Assembly (NCBI GenBank): GCA_037013495.1
Contig: CM072807.1
Coordinates: 31,414,802 to 31,478,801 of the forward strand
Length of the DNA stretch: 64,000 nt
Source: Hippophae tibetana
Taxonomy: Eukaryota > Streptophyta > Magnoliopsida > Rosales > Elaeagnaceae
Direction: 5' to 3'
In this document: piece after piece, positions 10,685-25,408 of the stretch
How the letters are laid out: the number at the start of each line of letters is the position of its first letter
Numbering within the stretch: the first letter of the stretch is position 1
Notes under the pieces: model-generated
Seen by the model: the letters and a program-made list of their open reading frames with translations, nothing else
Database searches by the model: none
Told to the model about the DNA's origin: nothing
Program-made: the position numbers and the translations under genes

Positions 10685-13600
10685 AAAAACTCATATGAAC
10701 GCATAATTTAAAGGCAGCGGAAACAAAATGGATTGTAAATATACCTCCTGCCATTGTTCAAAAGAATTTTTCTTTTGAAAAAGTTCATCTTCATCCTCCA
10801 ACCGGGTCAACCCGACCCGGTTTCACCCAAACGTATTCTCGGCCGCATCTTGATTTTTGGGTGACAGAATCCAGTGTTCTTTTTATCAAAATTCTCATAA
10901 TACGATTTCTGAGTGATTCATTTTCCCAATTTCAAGTAAATACATCATTTTAAATAAAAATTTAATTAATGAAGTAAATAAATACCGACGATAAGTCGGA
11001 TTTATATTCAAGTTTAAATTCACAGAATCACTCAAAAAAATATTAAAACAATTTAAAATTACCATATGCATCAAAAACAAGAAAAATAAAAAACCTAAAA
11101 TTTAAATTCTCGTGAAATTGAGCAAAACATAGATTTTTTCAAAAATGTCTCTCATGGTAAATGTTAGAATACAATTCAATGTAGAAACATTCAAAAACTC
11201 TTATGAACGCATACTTTAAATGCACAGGAAACAAAATGGACTGTAAATATACCTCTTGCCATTGTTCAAAAGAATTTTTTTTTTTGAAAAAGTTCATCTT
11301 CAACCTCTAACCGGGTCAACCCGACCCGGTTTCACCCAAACGTATTCTCGGCCGCGTCTTGATTTTCTGGTGACAGAATACAGTGTTCTTTTTATCAAAA
11401 TTTGCATAATACGATTTCTGAGTGATTCATTTTCCCAATTTGTAGTAAATACATCATTTTAAATAAAAATTTAATTAATGAAGTAAATAAATACCGACGA
11501 TAAGTCGGATTTATATTCAAGTTTAAATTCACAGAATCACTCAAAAAAATATTAAAACAATTTAAAATTACCATATGCATCAAAAACAAGAAAAATAAAA
11601 AACCTAAAATTTTAATTCTCGTGAAACTGAGCAAAACATAGATTTTTTCAAAAATGTCTCTCATATAAATGTTAGAATACAATTCAATGCAGAACCATTC
11701 AAAGACTCTTATAAACGTATACTTTAAATGCACCGGAAACAAAATGGACTGTAAATATACCTCTTGCCATTGTTCAAAAGAATGTTTTTTTTGAAAAAGT
11801 TCATCTTCAACCTCCAACCGGGTCAACCCGACCCGGTTTCACCCAAACGTATTCTCGGCCGCGTCTTAATTTTCTGGTGACAGAATCCAGTGTTCTTTTT
11901 ATCAAAATTCTCATAATACGATTTCTGAGAGATTCATTTTCCCAATTTGTAGTAAATACATCATTTTAAATAAAAATTTAATTAATGAAGTAAATAAATA
12001 CCGACGATAAGTCGGATTTATTTTCAAGTTTAAATTCACAGAATCACTCAAAAAAATATTAAAACAATTTAAAATTTCCATATGCATCAAAAACAAGAAA
12101 AATAAAAAACCTAAAATTTTAATTCTCGTGAAACTGAGCAAAACATAGATTTTTTCAAAAATGTCTCTCATAGCAAATGTTAGAATACAATTCAATGCAG
12201 AACCATTCAAAAACTCTTATAAACGCATACTTTAAATGCACCGGAAACAAAATGGACTGTAAATATACCTCCTGCCATTGTTCAAAAGAATGTTTTTTTT
12301 GAAAAAGTTCATCTTCAACCTCCAACCGGGTCAACCCGACCCGGTTTCACCCAAACGTATTCTCGGCCGCGTCTTAATTTTCTGGTCACAGAATCCAGTG
12401 TTCTTTTTATCAAAATTCTCATAATACGATTTCTGAGAGATTCATTTTCCCAATTTGAAGTAAATACATCATTTTAAATAAAAATTTAATTAATGAAGTA
12501 AGTAAATACCGACGATAAATCGGATTTATTTTCAAGTTTAAATTCATAGAATCACTCAAAAAAATATTAAAACAATTTAAAATTACCATATGCATCAAAA
12601 ACAAGAAAAATAAAAAACCTAAAATTTTAATTCTCATGAAACTGAGCAAAACATAGATTTTTTCAAAAATGTCTCTCATAGCAAATGTTAGAATACAATT
12701 CAATGCAGAACCATTCAAAAACTCTTATGAACGCATACTTTAAATGCACCGGAAACAAAATGGACTGTATATATACCTCCTGCCATTGTTCAAAAGAATG
12801 TTTTTTTTGAAAAAGTTCATCTTCAACCTCCAACCGGGTCAACCCGACCCGGTTTCACCCAAACGTATTCTCGGCCGCATCTTGATTTTCTGGTGACAGA
12901 ATACAGTGTTCTTTTTATCAAAATTCTCATAATACGATTTCTAAGTGATTCATTTTCCCAATTTGAAGTAAATACATCATTTTAAATAAAAATTTAATTA
13001 ATGAAGTAAGTAAATACCGACGATAAGTCGGATTTATATTCAAGTTTAAATTCACAGAATCACTCAAAAAAATATTAAAACAATTTAAAATTACCATATG
13101 CATCAAAAACAAGAAAAATAAAAAACCTAAAATTTTAATTCTCGTGAAACTGAGCAAAACATAGATTTTTTCAAAAATGTCTCTCATATAAATGTTAGAA
13201 TACAATTCAATGCAGAACCATTCAAAAACTCTTATAAACGCATACTTTAAATGCACCGGAAACAAAATGGACTGTAAATATACCTCCTGCCATTGTTCAA
13301 AAGAATGTTTTTTTTGAAAAAGTTCATCTTCAACCTCCAACCCGGTCAACCCGACCCGGTATCACCCAAACGTATTCTCGGCCACGTCTTAATTTTCTGG
13401 TGACAGAATCCAGTGTTCTTTTTATCAAAATTCTCATAATACGATTTCTGAGAGATTCATTTTCCCAATTTGTAGTAAATACATCATTTTAAATAAAAAT
13501 TTAATTAATGAAGTAAAAAAATACCGACGATAAGTCGGATTTATATTCAAGTTTAAATTCACAGAATCACTCAACAAAATATTAAAACAATTAAAAATTA

Positions 13601-13731
13601 CCATATGCATCAAAAACAAGCAAAATAAAAAACTTAAAATTTTAATTCTCGTGAAACTAGGCAAAACAGAGATTTTTTCAAAAATGTCTCTCATGGCAAA
13701 TGCTAGAATACAATTCAATGTAGAAACATTC
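10685..13731. repeat. M22-M27, upstream arm of a 21-monomer-offset duplication
   Basis: Monomers start at 10685, 11193, 11701, 12209, 12717 and 13224. M22 to the 5' part of M26 match M43 to M47 at offsets of 10657-10660 bp, including shared rare variants: CAATTTCAAG in M22, M35 and M43, and the short CTCATATAAATG in M23, M26 and M44. M27 is hybrid: its 3' part carries CTCAACAAAATATT and CAATTAAAAATT, found again only in M35. All six are class B in the 5' half. Confidence 0.82.
12324..12346. other. Class B form of the 9-bp inverted repeat
   Basis: In M25 the arms AACCGGGTC (12324-12332) and GACCCGGTT (12338-12346) pair perfectly around AACCC. This is the commonest form in the window. Several other variants change only the loop: AACCA in M6, M10, M13 and M16, AAGCC in M99-like monomers of the 7-mer HOR, and a 4-nt loop in M74, M78 and M82. 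A large lineage centred on 28.5-42 kb carries GACACGG, which breaks one pair. Confidence 0.85.
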
Positions 13732-16700
13732 AAAAACTCTTATGAACACATACTTTAAATGCACAGGAAACAAAATGGACTGTAAATATACCTCTTTCCA
13801 TTGTTCAAAAGAATGTTTTTTTTGAAAAAGTTCATCTTCAACCTCCAACCGGGTCAACCCGACCCGGTTTCACCCAAACGTATTCTCGGCCGCATCTTGA
13901 TTTTTTGTTGACAGAATACAGTGTTCTTTTTATCAAAATTCTCATAATACGATTTCTGAGTGATTCATTTTCCCAATTTGAAGTAAATACATATTTTAAA
14001 TAAAAAATTAATTATTGAAGTAAATAAATACCGACGATAAGTCGGATTTATTTTCAAATTTAAGTTCACAGAATCACTCAAAAAAATATTAAAACAATTT
14101 AAAATTTCCATATGCATCAAAAACAAGAAAAATAAAAAACCTAAAATTTTAATTCTCGTGAAACTCAGCAAAACAGAGATTTTTTCAAAAATGTCTCTCA
14201 TAACAAATGTTAGAATACAATTCAATGCAGAAACATTCAAATACTCTTATGAACGCATAATTTAGTTGCAGCGGAAACACAATGGATTGTAAATATACCT
14301 CCTGCCATTGTTCAAAAGAATTTTTTTTGAAAAAGTTCATATTCATCCTCCAACCGGGTAAACCCTACCCGGTTTCACCCAAACCAATTCTCTAGTGTAT
14401 CTTGATTTTCTGGTGACAGAATACAGTGTTCTTTTTATCAAAATTCTCATAATACGATTTCTGAGTTATTCATTTTCCCAATTTGAAGTAAATACATCAT
14501 TTTAAATAAAAATTTAATTAATGAAGTAAATAAATACCGACGATAAGTCGGATTTATTTTCAAGTTTAAATTCTTAGAATCACTCAAAAAAAATATTAAA
14601 ACAATTTAAAATTACCATATGCATCAAAAACAAGCAAAATAAAAAACATAAAATTTTAATTCCCGTGAAAGTGAGCAAAACATAGATTTTTTCAAAAATG
14701 TCTCTCATGGCAAATGTTAGAATACAATTCAATGTAGAAACATTCAAAAACTCTTATGAACGCATACTTTAAATGCACAGGAAACAAAATGGACTGTAAA
14801 TATACCTCTTGCCATTGTTCAAAAGAATTTTTTTTTTTTGAAAAAGTTCATCTTCAACCTCCAACCGGGTCAACCAGACCCGGTTTCACCCAAACGTATT
14901 CTCGGCCGCGTCTTGATTTTCTGGTGACAGAATACAGTGTTCTTTTTATCAAAATTCTCATAATACGATTTCGGAGTGATTCATTTTCCCAATTTGTAGT
15001 AAATACATCATTTTAAATAAAAATTTAATTAATGAAGTAAATAAATACCGACGATAAGTCGGATTTATATTCAAGTTTAAATTCACAGAATCACTCAAAA
15101 AAATATTAAAACAATTTAAAATTACCATATGCATCAAAAACAAGAAAAATAAAAAACCTAAAATTTTTATTCTCGTGAAACTGAGCAAAACATAGATTTT
15201 TTCAAAAATGTGTCTCATAGCAAATGTTAGAATACAATTCAATGCAGAACCATTCAAAAACTCTTATGAACGCATACTTTAAATGCACCGGAAACAAAAT
15301 GGACTGTAAATATACCTCCTGCCATTGTTCAAAAGAATGTTTTTTTTGAAAAAGTTCATCTTCAACCTCCAACCGGGTCAACCCGACCCGGTTTCACCCA
15401 AACGTTTACTCGGCCGCGTCTTAATTTTCTGGTGACAGAATCCAGTGTTCTTTTTATCAAAATTCTCATAATACGATTTCTGAGAGATTCATTTTCCCAA
15501 TTTGTAGTAAATACATCATTTTAAATAAAAATTTAATTAATGAAGTAAATAAATACCGACGATAAGTCGGATTTATTTTCAAGTTTAAATTCACAGAATC
15601 ACTCAAAAAAATATTAAAACAATTTAAAATTTCCATATGCATCAAAAACAAGAAAAATAAAAAACCTAAAATTTTAATTCTCGTGAAACTAAGGAAAACA
15701 TAGATTTTTTCAAAAATGTCTCTCATAGCAAATGTTAGAATACAATTCAATGCAGAAACATTCAAAAACTCTTATGAACGCATAATTTAGATGCAGCCGA
15801 AACAAAATGGATTGTAAATATACCTCCTACCATTGTTTAAAAGAATTTTTTTTGAAAAAGTTCATATTCATCCTCCAACCGGGTCAACCCTACCCGGTTT
15901 CACCCAAACCAATTCTCCAGTGTATCTTGATTTTCTAGTGACAGAATCCAGTATTCTTTTTATCAAAATTCTCATAATACGATTTCTGAGTGATTCATTT
16001 TCCCAATTTGAAGTAAATACATCATTTTAAATAAAAATTTAATTAATGAAGTAAGTAAATACAGACGATAAGTCGGATTTATTTTCAAGTTTAAATTCAT
16101 AGAATCACTCAAAAAAATATTAAAACATTTTAAAATTACCATATGCATCAAAAACAAGAAAAATAAAAAACATAATATTTTAATTTTCGTGAAACTGAGC
16201 AAAACATAGATTTTTTGAAAAATGTTTCTCATAGCAAATGTTAGAATACAATTCAATGGAGAACCATTCCAAAACTCTTATGAACGCATACTTTAAATGC
16301 ACCGGAAACAAAATGGACTGTAAATATACCTCCTGCCATTGTTCAAAAGAATGTTTTTTTTGAAAAAGTTCATCTTCAACCTCCAACCGGGTCAACCCGA
16401 CCCGGTTTCACCCAAACGTACTCTCGGCCGCGTCTTAATTTTCTGGTGACAGAATCCAGTGTTCTTTTTATCAAAATTCTCATAATACGATTTCTGAGAG
16501 ATTCATTTTCCCAATTTGTAGTAAATACATCATTTTAAATAAAAATTTAATTAATGAAGTAAGTAAATACCGACGATAAGTCGGATTTATTTTCAAGTTT
16601 AAATTCATAGAATCAATCAAAAAAAATATTAAAACAATTTAAAATTACCATATGCATCAAAAACAAGCAAAATAAATAGTTCAAATTTTAATTCTCGTGA

Positions 16701-17790
16701 AACTTGGCAAAACAGAGATTTTTTCAAAAATGTCTCTCATGGCAAATGTTAGAATACAATTCAATGTAGAAACATTCAAAAACTCTTATGAACGCATACT
16801 TTAAATGCAGCCGAAACAAAATGGATTGTAAATATACCTCCTACCATTGTTTAAAAGAATTTTTTTTGAAAAAGTTCATATTCATCCTCCAACCGGGTCA
16901 ACCCTACCCGGTTTCACCCAAACAAATTCTCTAGTGTATCTTGATTTTCTAGTGACAGAATCCAGTATTCTTTTTATCAAAATTCTCATAATACGATTTC
17001 TCAGTGATTCATTTTCCCAATTTGTAGTAAATACATCATTTTAAATAAAAATTTAATTAATGAAGTAAATAAATACCGACGATAAGTCGGATTTATATTC
17101 AAGTTTAAATTCACAGAATCACTCAAAAAATATTAAAACAATTTAAAATTACCATATGCATCAAAAACAAGAAAAATAAAAAACCTAAAATTTTAATTCT
17201 CGTGCAACTGAGCAAAACAGAGATTTTTTCAAAAATGTCTCTCATAGCAAATGTTAGAATACAATTCAATGCAGAACCATTCAAATTCTCATATGAACGC
17301 ATAATTTAAATGCAGCGGAAACAAAATGGATTGTAAATATACCTCCTGCCATTGTTCAAAAGAATTTTTCTTTTGAAAAAGTTCATCTTCATCCTCAAAC
17401 CGGGTCAACCCGACCCGATTTCACCCAAACGTATTCTGAGCCGCATCTTGATTTTCTGGTGACAGAATCCAGTGTTCTTTTTATCAAAATTCTCATAATA
17501 CGATTTCTGAGTGATTCATTTTCCCAATTTCAAGTAAATACATCATTTTAAATAAAAATTTAATTAATGAAGTAAATAAATACCGACGATAAGTCGGATT
17601 TATATTCAAGTTTAAATTCACAGAATCACTCAACAAAATATTAAAACAATTAAAAATTACCATATGCATCAAAAACAAGCAAAATAAAAAACTTAAAATT
17701 TTAATTCTCGTGAAACTAGGCAAAACAGAGATTTTTTCAAAAATGTCTCTCATGGCAAATGCTAGAATACAATTCAATGTAGAAACATTC
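13732..17790. repeat. Eight-monomer HOR, copy 1 (M28-M35, 4059 bp)
   Basis: Monomers start at 13732, 14239, 14746, 15256, 15764, 16270, 16778 and 17283. Each has a partner 4059-4060 bp downstream. M29, M32 and M34 are class A, giving a B-A-B-B-A-B-A-B order. M35 is hybrid: its 5' half matches M43 and M22 (CAATTTCAAG), and its 3' half matches M27 (CTCAACAAAATATT). The duplicated segment therefore most likely runs from within M27 (about 13.55 kb) to within M35 (about 17.6 kb). Confidence 0.9.
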
Positions 17791-20700
17791 AAAAACTCTT
17801 ATGAACACATACTTTAAATGCACAGGAAACAAAATGGACTGTAAATATACCTCTTTCCATTGTTCAAAAGAATGTTTTTTTTGAAAAAGTTCATCTTCAA
17901 CCTCCAACCGGGTCAACCCGACCCGGTTTCACCCAAACGTATTCTCGGCCGCATCTTGATTTTTTGTTGACAGAATACAGTGTTCTTTTTATCAAAATTC
18001 TCATAATACGATTTCTGAGTGATTCATTTTCCCAATTTGAAGTAAATACATATTTTAAATAAAAAATTAATTATTGAAGTAAATAAATACCGACGATAAG
18101 TCGGATTTATTTTCAAATTTAAGTTCACAGAATCACTCAAAAAAATATTAAAACAATTTAAAATTTCCATATGCATCAAAAACAAGAAAAATAAAAAACC
18201 TAAAATTTTAATTCTCGTGAAACTCAGCAAAACATAGATTTTTTCAAAAATGTCTCTCATAACAAATGTTAGAATACAATTCAATGCAGAAACATTCAAA
18301 TACTCTTATGAACGCATAATTTAGTTGCAGCGGAAACACAATGGATTGTAAATATACCTCCTACCATTGTTCAAAAGAATTTTTTTTGAAAAAGTTCATA
18401 TTCATCCTCCAACCGGGTAAACCCTACCCGGTTTCACCCAAACCAATTCTCTAGTGTATCTTGATTTTCTGGTGACAGAATACAGTGTTCTTTTTATCAA
18501 AATTCTCATAATACGATTTCTGAGTTATTCATTTTCCCAATTTGAAGTAAATACATCATTTTAAATAAAAATTTAATTAATGAAGTAAATAAATACCGAC
18601 GATAAGTCGGATTTATTTTCAAGTTTAAATTCTTAGAATCACTCAAAAAAAAATATTAAAACAATTTAAAATTACCATATGCATCAAAAACAAGCAAAAT
18701 AAAAAACATAAAATTTTAATTCCCGTGAAAGTGAGCAAAACATAGATTTTTTCAAAAATGTCTCTCATGGCAAATGTTAGAATACAATTCAATGTAGAAA
18801 CATTCAAAAACTCTTATGAACGCATACTTTAAATGCACAGGAAACAAAATGGACTGTAAATATACCTCTTGCCATTGTTCAAAAGAATTTTTTTTTTTTG
18901 AAAAAGTTCATCTTCAACCTCCAACCGGGTCAACCAGACCCGGTTTCACCCAAACGTATTCTCGGCCGCGTCTTGATTTTCTGGTGACAGAATACAGTGT
19001 TCTTTTTATCAAAATTCTCATAATACGATTTCGGAGTGATTCATTTTCCCAATTTGTAGTAAATACATCATTTTAAATAAAAATTTAATTAATGAAGTAA
19101 ATAAATACCGACGATAAGTCGGATTTATATTCAAGTTTAAATTCACAGAATCACTCAAAAAAATATTAAAACAATTTAAAATTACCATATGCATCAAAAA
19201 CAAGAAAAATAAAAAACCTAAAATTTTTATTCTCGTGAAACTGAGCAAAACATAGATTTTTTCAAAAATGTGTCTCATAGCAAATGTTAGAATACAATTC
19301 AATGCAGAACCATTCAAAAACTCTTATGAACGCATACTTTAAATGCACCGGAAACAAAATGGACTGTAAATATACCTCCTGCCATTGTTCAAAAGAATGT
19401 TTTTTTTGAAAAAGTTCATCTTCAACCTCCAACCGGGTCAACCCGACCCGGTTTCACCCAAACGTTTTCTCGGCCGCGTCTTAATTTTCTGGTGACAGAA
19501 TCCAGTGTTCTTTTTATCAAAATTCTCATAATACGATTTCTGAGAGATTCATTTTCCCAATTTGTAGTAAATACATCATTTTAAATAAAAATTTAATTAA
19601 TGAAGTAAATAAATACCGACGATAAGTCGGATTTATTTTCAAGTTTAAATTCACAGAATCACTCAAAAAAATATTAAAACAATTTAAAATTTCCATATGC
19701 ATCAAAAACAAGAAAAATAAAAAACCTAAAATTTTAATTCTCGTGAAACTAAGGAAAACATAGATTTTTTCAAAAATGTCTCTCATAGCAAATGTTAGAA
19801 TACAATTCAATGCAGAAACATTCAAAAACTCTTATGAACGCATAATTTAGATGCAGCCGAAACAAAATGGATTGTAAATATACCTCCTACCATTGTTTAA
19901 AAGAATTTTTTTTGAAAAAGTTCATATTCATCCTCCAACCGGGTCAACCCTACCCGGTTTCACCCAAACCAATTCTCCAGTGTATCTTGATTTTCTAGTG
20001 ACAGAATCCAGTATTCTTTTTATCAAAATTCTCATAATACGATTTCTGAGTGATTCATTTTCCCAATTTGAAGTAAATACATCATTTTAAATAAAAATTT
20101 AATTAATGAAGTAAGTAAATACAGACGATAAGTCGGATTTATTTTCAAGTTTAAATTCATAGAATCACTCAAAAAAATATTAAAACATTTTAAAATTACC
20201 ATATGCATCAAAAACAAGAAAAATAAAAAACATAATATTTTAATTTTCGTGAAACTGAGCAAAACATAGATTTTTTGAAAAATGTTTCTCATAGCAAATG
20301 TTAGAATACAATTCAATGGAGAACCATTCCAAAACTCTTATGAACGCATACTTTAAATGCACCGGAAACAAAATGGATTGTAAATATACCTCCTGCCATT
20401 GTTCAAAAGAATGTTTTTTTTGAAAAAGTTCATCTTCAACCTCCAACCGGGTCAACCCGACCCGGTTTCACCCAAACGTACTCTCGGCCGCGTCTTAATT
20501 TTCTGGTGACAGAATCTAGTGTTCTTTTTATCAAAATTCTCATAATACGATTTCTGAGAGATTCATTTTCCCAATTTGTAGTAAATACATCATTTTAAAT
20601 AAAAATTTAATTAATGAAGTAAGTAAATACCGACGATAAGTCGGATTTATTTTCAAGTTTAAATTCATAGAATCAATCAAAAAAAATATTAAAACAATTT

Positions 20701-21850
20701 AAAATTACCATATGCATCAAAAACAAGCAAAATAAATAGTTCAAATTTTAATTCTCGTGAAACTTGGCAAAACAGAGATTTTTTCAAAAATGTCTCTCAT
20801 GGCAAATGTTAGAATACAATTCAATGTAGAAACATTCAAAAACTCTTATGAACGCATACTTTAAATGCAGCCGAAACAAAATGGATTGTAAATATACCTC
20901 CTACCATTGTTTAAAAGAATTTTTTTTGAAAAAGTTCATATTCATCCTCCAACCGGGTCAACCCTACCCGGTTTCACCCAAACAAATTCTCCAGTGTATC
21001 TTGATTTTCTAGTGACAGAATCCAGTATTCTTTTTATCAAAATTCTCATAATACGATTTCTCAGTGATTCATTTTCCCAATTTGTAGTAAATACATCATT
21101 TTAAATAAAAATTTAATTAATGAAGTAAATAAATACCGACGATAAGTCGGATTTATATTCAAGTTTAAATTCACAGAATCACTCAAAAAATATTAAAACA
21201 ATTTAAAATTACCATATGCATCAAAAACAAGAAAAATAAAAAACCTAAAATTTTAATTCTCGTGCAACTGAGCAAAACAGAGATTTTTTCAAAAATGTCT
21301 CTCATAGCAAATGTTAGAATACAATTCAATGCAGAACCATTCAAAATCTCATATGAACGCATAATTTAAATGCAGCGGAAACAAAATGGATTGTAAATAT
21401 ACCTCCTGCCATTGTTCAAAAGAATTTTTCTTTTGAAAAAGTTCATCTTCATCCTCAAACCGGGTCAACCCGACCCGATTTCACCCAAACGTATTCTGAG
21501 CCGCATCTTGATTTTCTGGTGACAGAATCCAGTGTTCTTTTTATCAAAATTCTCATAATACGATTTCTGAGTGATTCATTTTCCCAATTTCAAGTAAATA
21601 CATCATTTTAAATAAAAATTTAATTAATGAAGTAAATAAATACCGACGATAAGTCGGATTTATATTCAAGTTTAAATTCACAGAATCACTCAAAAAAATA
21701 TTAAAACAATTTAAAATTACCATATGCATCAAAAACAAGAATAATAAAAAACCTAAAATTTAAATTCTCGTGAAATTGAGCAAAACATAGATTTTTTCAA
21801 AAATGTCTCTCATGGCAAATGTTAGAATACAATTCAATGTAGAAACATTC
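17791..21850. repeat. Eight-monomer HOR, copy 2 (M36-M43, 4060 bp)
   Basis: Monomers start at 17791, 18298, 18806, 19316, 19824, 20330, 20838 and 21343. They repeat M28-M35 in order with only scattered single-base changes (for example ACAAATTCTCC in M42 against ACAAATTCTCT in M34). After the middle of M43 the array returns to the M22 3' half and then to M23-like monomers rather than to a third HOR copy. Confidence 0.9.
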
Positions 21851-24800
21851 AAAAACTCTTATGAACGCATACTTTAAATGCACAGGAAACAAAATGGACT
21901 GTAAATATACATCTTGCCATTGTTCAAAAGAATTTTTTTTTTTGAAAAAGTTCATCTTCAACCTCCAACCGGGTCAACCCGACCCGGTTTCACCCAAACG
22001 TATTCTCGGCCGCGTCTTGATTTTCTGGTGACAGAATACAGTGTTCTTTTTATCAAAATTCGCATAATACGATTTCTGAGTGATTCATTTTCCCAATTTG
22101 TAGTAAATACATCATTTTAAATAAAAATTTAATTAATGAAGTAAATAAATACCGACGATAAGTCGGATTTATATTCAAGTTTAAATTCACAGAATCACTC
22201 AAAAAAATATTAAAACAATTTAAAATTACCATATGCATCAAAAACAAGAAAAATAAAAAACCTAAAATTTTAATTCTCGTGAAACTGAGCAAAACATAGA
22301 TTTTTTAAAAATGTCTCTCATATAAATGTTAGAATACAATTCAATGCAGAACCATTCAAAGACTCTTATAAACGCATACTTTAAATCCACCGGAAACAAA
22401 ATGGACTGTAAATATACCTCTTGCCATTGTTCAAAAGAATTTTTTTTTTTTTGAAAAAGTTCATCTTCAACCTCCAACCGGGTCAACCCGACCCGGTTTC
22501 ACCCAAACGTATTCTCGGCCGCGTCTTAATTTTCTGGTGACAGAATCTAGTGTTCTTTTTATCAAAATTCTCATAATACGATTACTGAGAGATTCATTTT
22601 CCCAATTTGTAGTAAATACATCATTTTAAATAAAAATTTAATTAATGAAGTAAATAAATACCGACGATAAGTCGGATTTATTTTCAAGTTTAAATTCACA
22701 AAATCACTCAAAAAAATATTAAAACAATTTAAAATTTCTATATGCATCAAAAACAAGAAAAATAAAAAACCTAAAATTTTAATTCTCGTGAAACTGAGCA
22801 AAACATAGATTTTTTCAAAAATGTCTCTCATAGCAAATGTTAGAATACAATTCAATGCAGAACCATTCAAAAACTCTTATAAACGCATACTTTAAATGCA
22901 CCGGAAACAAAATGGACTGTAAATATACCTCCTGCCATTGTTCAAAAGAATGTTTTTTTTGAAAAAGTTCATCTTCAACCTCCAACCGGGTCAACCCGAC
23001 CCGGTTTCACCCAAACGTATTCTCGGCCGCATCTTGATTTTCTAGTGACAGAATCGAGTATTCTTTTTATCAAAATTCTCATAATACGATTTCTGAGAGA
23101 TTCATTTTCCCAATTTGAAGTAAATACATCATTTTAAATAAAAATTTAATTAATGAAGTAAGTAAATACCGACGATAAGTCGGATTTATTTTCAAGTTTA
23201 AATTCATAGAATCACTCAAAAAAATATTAAAACAATTTAAAATTACCATATGCATCAAAAACAAGAAAAATAAAAAACCTAAAATTTTAATTCTCGTGAA
23301 ACTGAGCAAAACATAGATTTTTTCAAAAATGTCTCTCATAGCAAATGTTAGAATACAATTCAATGCAGAACCATTAAAAAACTCTTATGAACGCATACTT
23401 TAAATGCACCGGAAACAAAATGGACTGTAAATATACCTCCTGCCATTGTTCAAAAGAATGTTTTTTTTGAAAAAGTTCATCTTCAACCTCCAACCGGGTC
23501 AACCCGACCCGGTTTCACCCAAATGTATTCTCGGCCGCATCTTGATTTTCTGGTGACAGAATACAGTGTTCTTTTTATCAAAATTCTCATAATACGATTT
23601 CTAAGTGATTCATTTTCCCAATTTTAAGTAAATACATCATTTTAAATAAAAATTTAATTAATGAAGTAAGTAAATACCGACGATAAGTCGGATTTATTTT
23701 CAAGTTTAAATTCATAGAATCACTCAAAAAAATATTAAAACAATTTAAAATTACCATATGCATCAAAAACAAGCAAAATAAAAAACTTAAAATTTTAATT
23801 CTCGTGAAATTGAGCAAAACATAGATTTTTTCAAAAATGTCTCTCATGGCAAATGTTAGAATACAATTCAATGTAGAAACATTCAAAAACTCTTATGAAC
23901 GCATACTTTAAATGCACCGGAAACAAAATGGACTGTAAATATACCTCCTGCCATTGTTCAAAAGAATGTTTTTTTTGAAAAAGTTCATCTTCAACCTCCA
24001 ACCGGGTCAACCCGACCCGGTTTCACCCAAACATATTCTCGGCCGCGTCTTGATTTTCTGGTGACAGAATACAGTGTTCTTTTTATCAAAATTCGCATAA
24101 TAAGATTTCTGAGTGATTCATTTTCCCAATTTGTAGTAAATACATCATTTTAAATAAAAATTTAATTAATGAAGTAAATAAATACCGACGATAAGTCGGA
24201 TTTATATTCAAGTTTAAATTCACAGAATCACTCAAAAAAATATTAAAACAATTTAAAATTACCATATGCATCAAAAACAAGAAAAATAAAAAACCTAAAA
24301 TTTTAATTCTCGTGAAACTGAGCAAAACATAGATTTTTTCAAAAATGTCTCTCATAGCAAATGTTCGAATACAATTCAATGCAGAACCATTCAAAAACTC
24401 TTATGAATGCATACTTTAAATGCACCGGAAACAAAATGGACTGTAAATATACCTCCTGCCATTGTTCAAAAGAATGTTTTTTTTGAAAAAGTTCATCTTC
24501 AACCTCCAACCGGGTCAACCCGACCCGGTTTCACCCAAACGTATTCTCGGCCGCGTCTTAATTTTCTGGTGACAGAATCCAGTGTTCTTTTTATCAAAAT
24601 TCTCATAATACGATTTCTGAGAGATTCATTTTCCCAATTTGTAGTAAATACATCATTTTAAATAAAAAATTAATTAATGAAGTAAATAAATACCGACGAT
24701 AAGTCGGATTTATTTTCAAGTTTAAATTCACAGAATCACTCAAAAAAATATTAAAACAATTTAAAATTTCCATATGCATCAAAAACAAGAAAAATAAAAA

Positions 24801-25408
24801 ACCTAAAATTTTAATTCTCGTGAAACTGAGCAAAACATAGATTTTTTCAAAAATGTCCCTCATAGCAAATGTTAGAATACAATTCAATGCAGAACCATTC
24901 AAAAACTCTTATAAACGCATACTTTAAATGCAACGGAAATAAAATGGACTGTAAATATACCTCCTGCCATTGTTCAAATGAATGTTTTTTTTGAAAAAGT
25001 TCATCTTCAACCTCCAACCGGGTCAACCCGACCCGGTTTCACCCAAACGTATTCTCGGCCGCGTCTTAATTTTCTGGTCACAGAATCCAGTGTTCTTTTT
25101 ATCAAAATTCTCATAATACGATTTCTGAGAGATTCATTTTCCCAATTTGAAGTAAATACATCATTTTAAATAAAAATTTAATTAATGAAGTAAGTAAATA
25201 CCGACGATAAGTCGGATTTATTTTCAAGTTTAAATTCATAGAATCACTCAAAAAAATATTAAAACAATTTAAAATTACCATATGCATCAAAAACAAGAAA
25301 AATAAAAAACCTAAAATTTTAATTCTCATGAAACTGGGCAAAACATAGATTTTTTCAAAAATGTCTCTCATAGCAAATGTTAGAATACAATTCAATGCAG
25401 AACCATTC
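21851..25408. repeat. Class B monomers M44-M50, downstream arm of the 21-monomer-offset duplication
   Basis: Monomers start at 21851, 22358, 22869, 23377, 23885, 24393 and 24901. M44-M46 and the 5' part of M47 copy M23-M26 at about 10.66 kb. M45 has an expanded T-tract (511 bp). M47 switches to a CAAGCAAAATAAAAAACTT 3' half, where the match to M26 ends. M48-M50 are similar class B monomers at 508-bp spacing, without a clear multi-monomer period. Confidence 0.8.
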
